Assembly: GCA_002405405.1 (NCBI GenBank)
Contig: DHLT01000296.1
Span: forward strand, 14,832-33,072
From: Ignavibacteria bacterium UBA4661
GTDB lineage: Bacteria > Bacteroidota > Ignavibacteria > Kapaibacteriales > UBA4661
Reading direction: 5' to 3'
Length of the DNA stretch: 18,241 nt
Shown here: in pieces, positions 15,151 through 18,241 of the stretch
Position numbering within the stretch: position 1 is the stretch's first letter
Layout: the number at the start of each line of letters is the position of its first letter
The notes under the pieces: generated by a model
Seen by the model: the letters and a program-made list of their open reading frames with translations, nothing else
Told to the model about the DNA's origin: nothing
Database searches by the model: none
Program-made: the position numbers and the translations under genes

Positions 15151-17481
15151 TTAAAACTCTACTTTCACGCCACCAACCGGCAAAAACTGCCATTGCAAAA
15201 TTTGGCTCGGTGTATTGGTTTTGCGATTCCAAATAATCGTTTCCGGGTTTTCAATGTTGAAGGCATTCTGCAAATCCACAAAAATTAAAACATTCCACCC
15301 AAAGACCGAAGTTCGGTAATCAGCACGAATATCAACACGGCGATAATCCTGAAAACGTACGGCATTCGTTTGGGTATAGTCGAGAATACCACGATTCTGG
15401 CGTTGTGATTCTGCAATATCAAAGGGCGTGTACGGTCTGCCGCCTGCATAACGTACTTTGGTGCTTACTTCAAGTTCAGGTGTGATTTTATAACCTGCAA
15501 CAATCGTAAACATATTGCGATAGTCAAAAGCACTTGAACGCTCGGTACCAAGACCGTCAACAAAGCGAATACTCGAGAAGCTATAACTTACCATGCCGTA
15601 GAAATTCTCCGTGAGTTTCTTTTGAGCAAAGAATTCTACACCGCGCGCAAAGCCATTCGATGCCGTGCGAATCTGCTCGAATGGAGTGTTAAAATCTGCT
15701 CCTGCACTCGAATAGACAAATTGTGGATTTGTCGCACTGAGAGGATAATCACGATACTCTTTGTTAAACACTTCGAGCGTGAATTTCCAATCTTCTGCCG
15801 GGAAATACTCGACACCTGCAATCGCTTGGTAGGTTTTCATCATAGCGACATCTTTATTGCGCGTATCAGGTACAAGCCAAATTAAACTTGGTGCTTGCTG
15901 GTACAAGCCACCGCCAAGATTGAAGCGCAGTTGATTGCTCACAGCATAGCTCATCGACAGACGAGGTGATACGGCATGTTGTGTGTTGAGATAATCAAAA
16001 TAATCCCACCGCAAACCTGCTGTCATGCTGAATGCTTCGGAGAATGTTCGTGTGTACTGTACATAACTGCCAAGCTTGTACGCAGTTGTCAAAAGATTCA
16101 AGGAGAAATCTTTCGATGTTGCCGAAGATGTCGTATTTGCTCGCTGAAAAAGCAAATTATCATTGCTGATACGACGTGCTACAAGACCCGCTTCGAGCAA
16201 ATCATTCGGCGATAAACGTTCCGACAAATCGGAGCGAAGAACAATTTCACGATCCCATGATTCATTGCGGGCATCATTAATACGGTTAAGAATAGTATTA
16301 TCCTGATTGACCACAACACTGTCATCGCGCCATGTATTACGATAGCCATTAGTTGAAAGTGATGTCCGCAAAACGGCTTGTCCCCCCAATAACCATCGGT
16401 GTGACACACCTACGATGTACCGTCCGCCATCAGATTCTGCCGAGCGATTTGACACTGCATTTTTGTCGGTGCTTTTGTAATCCTCAAATTTGATATTGTC
16501 AATTCCACCAAGACCAATCAGTGTCAGTTTGTGGTCTTCATTCAGTACGAATGTTGCTTTGGCGTTGAAATTCCAATAGTTCGGTACGCCTGTTAATCCT
16601 GTACCACCGGCAACCAAATCAAGATAGCTTCGGCGTGCAGAAACCATGAACGAGCTTTTATCGGTTTGAATCGGACCTTCAAGAATTGCCCCAAAACCTC
16701 CCAAGCCCAAATCGAACTTGCCATGATAGCCACGCTTGTCACCCTCGCGGTAGTTGATGTCCATAATCGACGACAACCGATCACCATATTTTGCTCCAAA
16801 GCCACCTGCACTAAAATTGACATCATTGAGAAAATCGACATTAATCATACCAATCGGTCCGCCGGACGCACCTTGTTGCGAATAGTGATTGATATTTGGT
16901 ACTTCGATACCATCAATCATTAAAAAATTCTCCACCGGACTGCCACCACGAGCGATGATGTCATTTCGTGCATCCGAACCAAAGGCAACGCCGGGCAGGA
17001 TTTGCACCATACGGCTGACATCTTCGACGGCACCCGGAGCACGGCGGATTTCTTCTTGCGTGAGTTGGTTCGCACTGACGCGCATATCATCGATTTTCTC
17101 AATAAGCGTGCGTCCTCCGGCAACGGTTACTTCTTGGGCTTTGTACACTGCCAATGGCAAATCAATATCGAGTTTAGTGCTTTGTGTTGAACCGATGCGG
17201 ACATCGGAGCGGATAATCGTTTTGTACTCATTGGCACTGATTTGCAAGCGATAGGTGCCGGGTTGCAATCCTTTGATGGTAAATTCACCACGAGCATTAG
17301 CAACTGCGCCAAGTGATGTACCGACGACTACCACACGTGCTCCACCAAGTGGACGCTTTGTGTCGCGGTCGAATATCGTACCATCAATCATACCAACAGA
17401 TTGTGCATATACAATACCGACATAGTTGCTAGCAACCATGAGAATAAGGAGGATGCGCGAAAACAATACACGGATATTCAT
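15151..17481 (-). CDS. TonB-dependent outer-membrane receptor with carboxypeptidase-regulatory-like N-terminal domain
   Basis: A 776-residue outer-membrane receptor. The ATG at 17481 is preferred because GAGAG precedes it and a clean signal peptide follows (about 1-26, ending VYA before QS); an in-frame GTG at 17493 would add four residues. Residues about 30-115 form a CarboxypepD_reg-like beta-sandwich (GTIFDRDTKRPLGGARVVV, LQPGTYRLQIS). The plug follows at about 125-250 with ARGGSPVENFLMIDGIEVPN and GGFGAKYGDRLSS, then the 22-strand barrel, ending in Phe as expected for BAM recognition. It should import a ligand with TonB-ExbBD energy; the ligand is unknown. No SusD-like lipoprotein is adjacent, arguing against a classic glycan locus. 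It heads the block that includes the LytTR system. Confidence 0.92.
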   Translation of the reverse strand: MNIRVLFSRILLILMVASNYVGIVYAQSVGMIDGTIFDRDTKRPLGGARVVVVGTSLGAVANARGEFTIKGLQPGTYRLQISANEYKTIIRSDVRIGSTQSTKLDIDLPLAVYKAQEVTVAGGRTLIEKIDDMRVSANQLTQEEIRRAPGAVEDVSRMVQILPGVAFGSDARNDIIARGGSPVENFLMIDGIEVPNINHYSQQGASGGPIGMINVDFLNDVNFSAGGFGAKYGDRLSSIMDINYREGDKRGYHGKFDLGLGGFGAILEGPIQTDKSSFMVSARRSYLDLVAGGTGLTGVPNYWNFNAKATFVLNEDHKLTLIGLGGIDNIKFEDYKSTDKNAVSNRSAESDGGRYIVGVSHRWLLGGQAVLRTSLSTNGYRNTWRDDSVVVNQDNTILNRINDARNESWDREIVLRSDLSERLSPNDLLEAGLVARRISNDNLLFQRANTTSSATSKDFSLNLLTTAYKLGSYVQYTRTFSEAFSMTAGLRWDYFDYLNTQHAVSPRLSMSYAVSNQLRFNLGGGLYQQAPSLIWLVPDTRNKDVAMMKTYQAIAGVEYFPAEDWKFTLEVFNKEYRDYPLSATNPQFVYSSAGADFNTPFEQIRTASNGFARGVEFFAQKKLTENFYGMVSYSFSSIRFVDGLGTERSSAFDYRNMFTIVAGYKITPELEVSTKVRYAGGRPYTPFDIAESQRQNRGILDYTQTNAVRFQDYRRVDIRADYRTSVFGWNVLIFVDLQNAFNIENPETIIWNRKTNTPSQILQWQFLPVGGVKVEF

Positions 17482-17633
17482 AACAACTCTCACAAAAAAT
17501 GAAGGAAAAAACCATTGACTTTCTAGGATTCAATGCAGAGCAGAAGGAGCTGTTTCTGATGAATCATGGGACAAACTTCGCGTGTTTTCCTTGTGTGGCA
17601 GAGTGAGTGGTTCTGAATGAACAAAAAGTGGGA

Positions 17634-17663
17634 GTGAACGGTCGAAAAACGGGAGTGAATGGT
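17634..17663 (-). promoter_or_regulatory. Candidate LytTR regulator binding site (two 9-bp direct repeats, 12-bp spacer)
   Basis: Read on the minus strand, the site is ACCATTCAC (17663-17655), 12 bases, then ACCGTTCAC (17642-17634). The published LytTR consensus is [TA][AC][CA]GTTN[AG][TG], as direct repeats spaced 12-13 bp. The second copy matches 8 of 9 positions and the first 7 of 9. The identity continues as TCCC after each copy, giving 13-base repeats with one difference and a 21-bp period. The site points toward the TonB receptor, whose start is about 150 bases downstream. A LytTR regulator is encoded in the same block. Confidence 0.55.
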
Positions 17664-17754
17664 TGGTATTGCAGGAGCAAAATTGAGTGAGTAGAGCAAT
17701 ACATTGATACGCAATCTCATATTGTGGTCTTCTGCTTTCTTGCCAAGAACTCTC

Positions 17755-17784
17755 TTTACAGCACACGGCAAGTTTGTATCTTTG
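17755..17784 (+). promoter_or_regulatory. Bacteroidota-type promoter candidate for the HAD hydrolase gene
   Basis: TATCTTTG at 17777-17784 is an exact match to the Bacteroidota -7 element TAnnTTTG. TTTA at 17755-17758 lies 18 bases upstream, one mismatch and one base of spacing away from the usual TTTG-N19 arrangement. The predicted start of transcription would leave a 5' leader of about 45 bases before the ATG at 17837. Confidence 0.4.
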
Positions 17785-17836
17785 TGCGTCTGTCATAGTT
17801 GTGGCAGGCGCACTTTTTCCCTTAAGGATGGCTCTT

Positions 17837-18241
17837 ATGATTCGTGCAGTCGTTTTCGATTTGGATAATACCCTAGTAGATTTTATGGCGATGAAACGTC
17901 AAGCGGTTGATGCTGCAATTACTGCTATGATCGATGCCGGTATGGATTTAACCTTTGCTCAGGTGAAAGGTCATATTGATCGTATTTACAATGAGCAAGG
18001 TATTGAGTACCAGCGAGTATTTGATCAGTTGCTTCAAGACACGCTTGGTCGGGTTGATCACAAAATTCTTGCCGCCGGTATCATTGCCTACCGTCGTGCA
18101 CGCGAAGCAGCATTGAAACCCTATCCTCATGCGACTGCCACGCTTATGACGCTTGTCAAAAAGAATATCAAACTTGCCGTTGTCTCGGATGCTCCTACGC
18201 CTGAGGCATGGTTACGCCTATGTCGGTATTGTATATGCACA
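17837..18241 (+). CDS. HAD-superfamily subfamily IA hydrolase, N-terminal part (3' end outside window)
   Basis: 135 codons are open to the end of the window. The ATG at 17837 is preferred over one 9 bases earlier because AAGG lies 9 bases upstream and the protein then starts MIRAVVFDLDNTLVDF, the HAD motif I with nucleophile D8 and acid/base D10. A helical cap region follows (about 16-90, KRQAVDAAITAMIDAGM), then PYPHATATLMTLVKKNIKLAVVSDAP with motif II S117. Motifs III and IV lie outside the window. The layout resembles HAD-IA phosphatases such as phosphoglycolate phosphatase-like proteins; the substrate is not predictable. The last residues (LRLCRYCICT) fit the family less well, so an unseen frameshift at the edge is possible. 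It is transcribed divergently from the TonB receptor. Confidence 0.85.
   Translation, partial: MIRAVVFDLDNTLVDFMAMKRQAVDAAITAMIDAGMDLTFAQVKGHIDRIYNEQGIEYQRVFDQLLQDTLGRVDHKILAAGIIAYRRAREAALKPYPHATATLMTLVKKNIKLAVVSDAPTPEAWLRLCRYCICT

Larger units (their letters stand above)
17482..17836. other. Divergent intergenic region between the TonB receptor and the HAD hydrolase
   Basis: These 355 bases contain no credible gene. They hold the LytTR-like direct repeats (17634-17663), looser copies of the same word (gtgagtggt at 17603-17611 and gtgagtaga at 17687-17695), and a Bacteroidota-type promoter candidate for the hydrolase (17755-17784). For the receptor I could not identify a -7 box between the repeats and the ATG, although a regulator-dependent promoter need not match consensus. 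Confidence 0.5.

Noticed and set aside
15151..17481. SusC/SusD-type glycan utilisation locus
   Set aside because: The receptor has the right N-terminal domain, but no SusD-like lipoprotein, glycoside hydrolase or anti-sigma factor is adjacent.
17601..17700. Possible CRISPR-like or iteron array (four copies of a gtgaRtRG-like word)
   Set aside because: Only two copies are close matches, the unit is 9-13 bases, and spacing is irregular (31, 21 and 32); a regulatory site explains the best pair.
17523..17796. Overlapping small minus-strand frames in the gap between the TonB receptor and the HAD gene
   Set aside because: Two frames overlap the same bases, neither has a ribosome-binding site or recognisable features, and the region carries promoter and operator-like sequence instead.

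Overview
The window comes from the Bacteroidota/Chlorobiota/Kapabacteria part of the bacterial tree. This is an inference from gene content, not from a marker gene. The supporting signs are a TonB-dependent receptor with an N-terminal carboxypeptidase-regulatory-like domain, the long QueA form with the NFHQPQSSL motif, weak or absent Shine-Dalgarno sequences on many genes, a TATCTTTG promoter-like box, and a sensor kinase with extracytoplasmic TPRs. Base composition is moderate, and no rRNA, tRNA, IS element or CRISPR array was seen.

Layout: (1) 1-381, the 3' part of pdxJ on +. (2) 445-5163, a minus-strand block read queA > coaX > Wzx-like flippase > M19 dipeptidase: tRNA queuosine, CoA, envelope export and peptide hydrolysis. 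These look like housekeeping genes sharing a strand rather than one pathway. (3) 5505-12312, a plus-strand molybdenum block: a TPR sensor histidine kinase overlapping moeB by 4 bases, then moaD, moaE, modA, modB, modC, and a NarL-type response regulator after a likely terminator. MoaD/MoaE form molybdopterin synthase, MoeB recharges MoaD, and ModABC imports molybdate. The earlier and later cofactor genes (moaA, moaC, mogA, moeA) are not here. (4) 12372-17481, a minus-strand block read TonB-dependent receptor > polytopic protein of unknown function > LytS/YehU-type kinase > LytTR response regulator. (5) 17837-18241, the start of a HAD-family hydrolase on +, cut by the window end.

The two most interesting points concern regulation. 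First, molybdate uptake and cofactor genes are enclosed by a sensor kinase and a response regulator, with the kinase translationally coupled to moeB. Second, upstream of the TonB receptor there is a pair of 9-bp direct repeats, 12 bp apart, that closely fits the published LytTR-binding consensus. This suggests that the LytTR regulator three genes downstream controls the receptor and possibly its own operon. No clearly new defence or mobile system was found.
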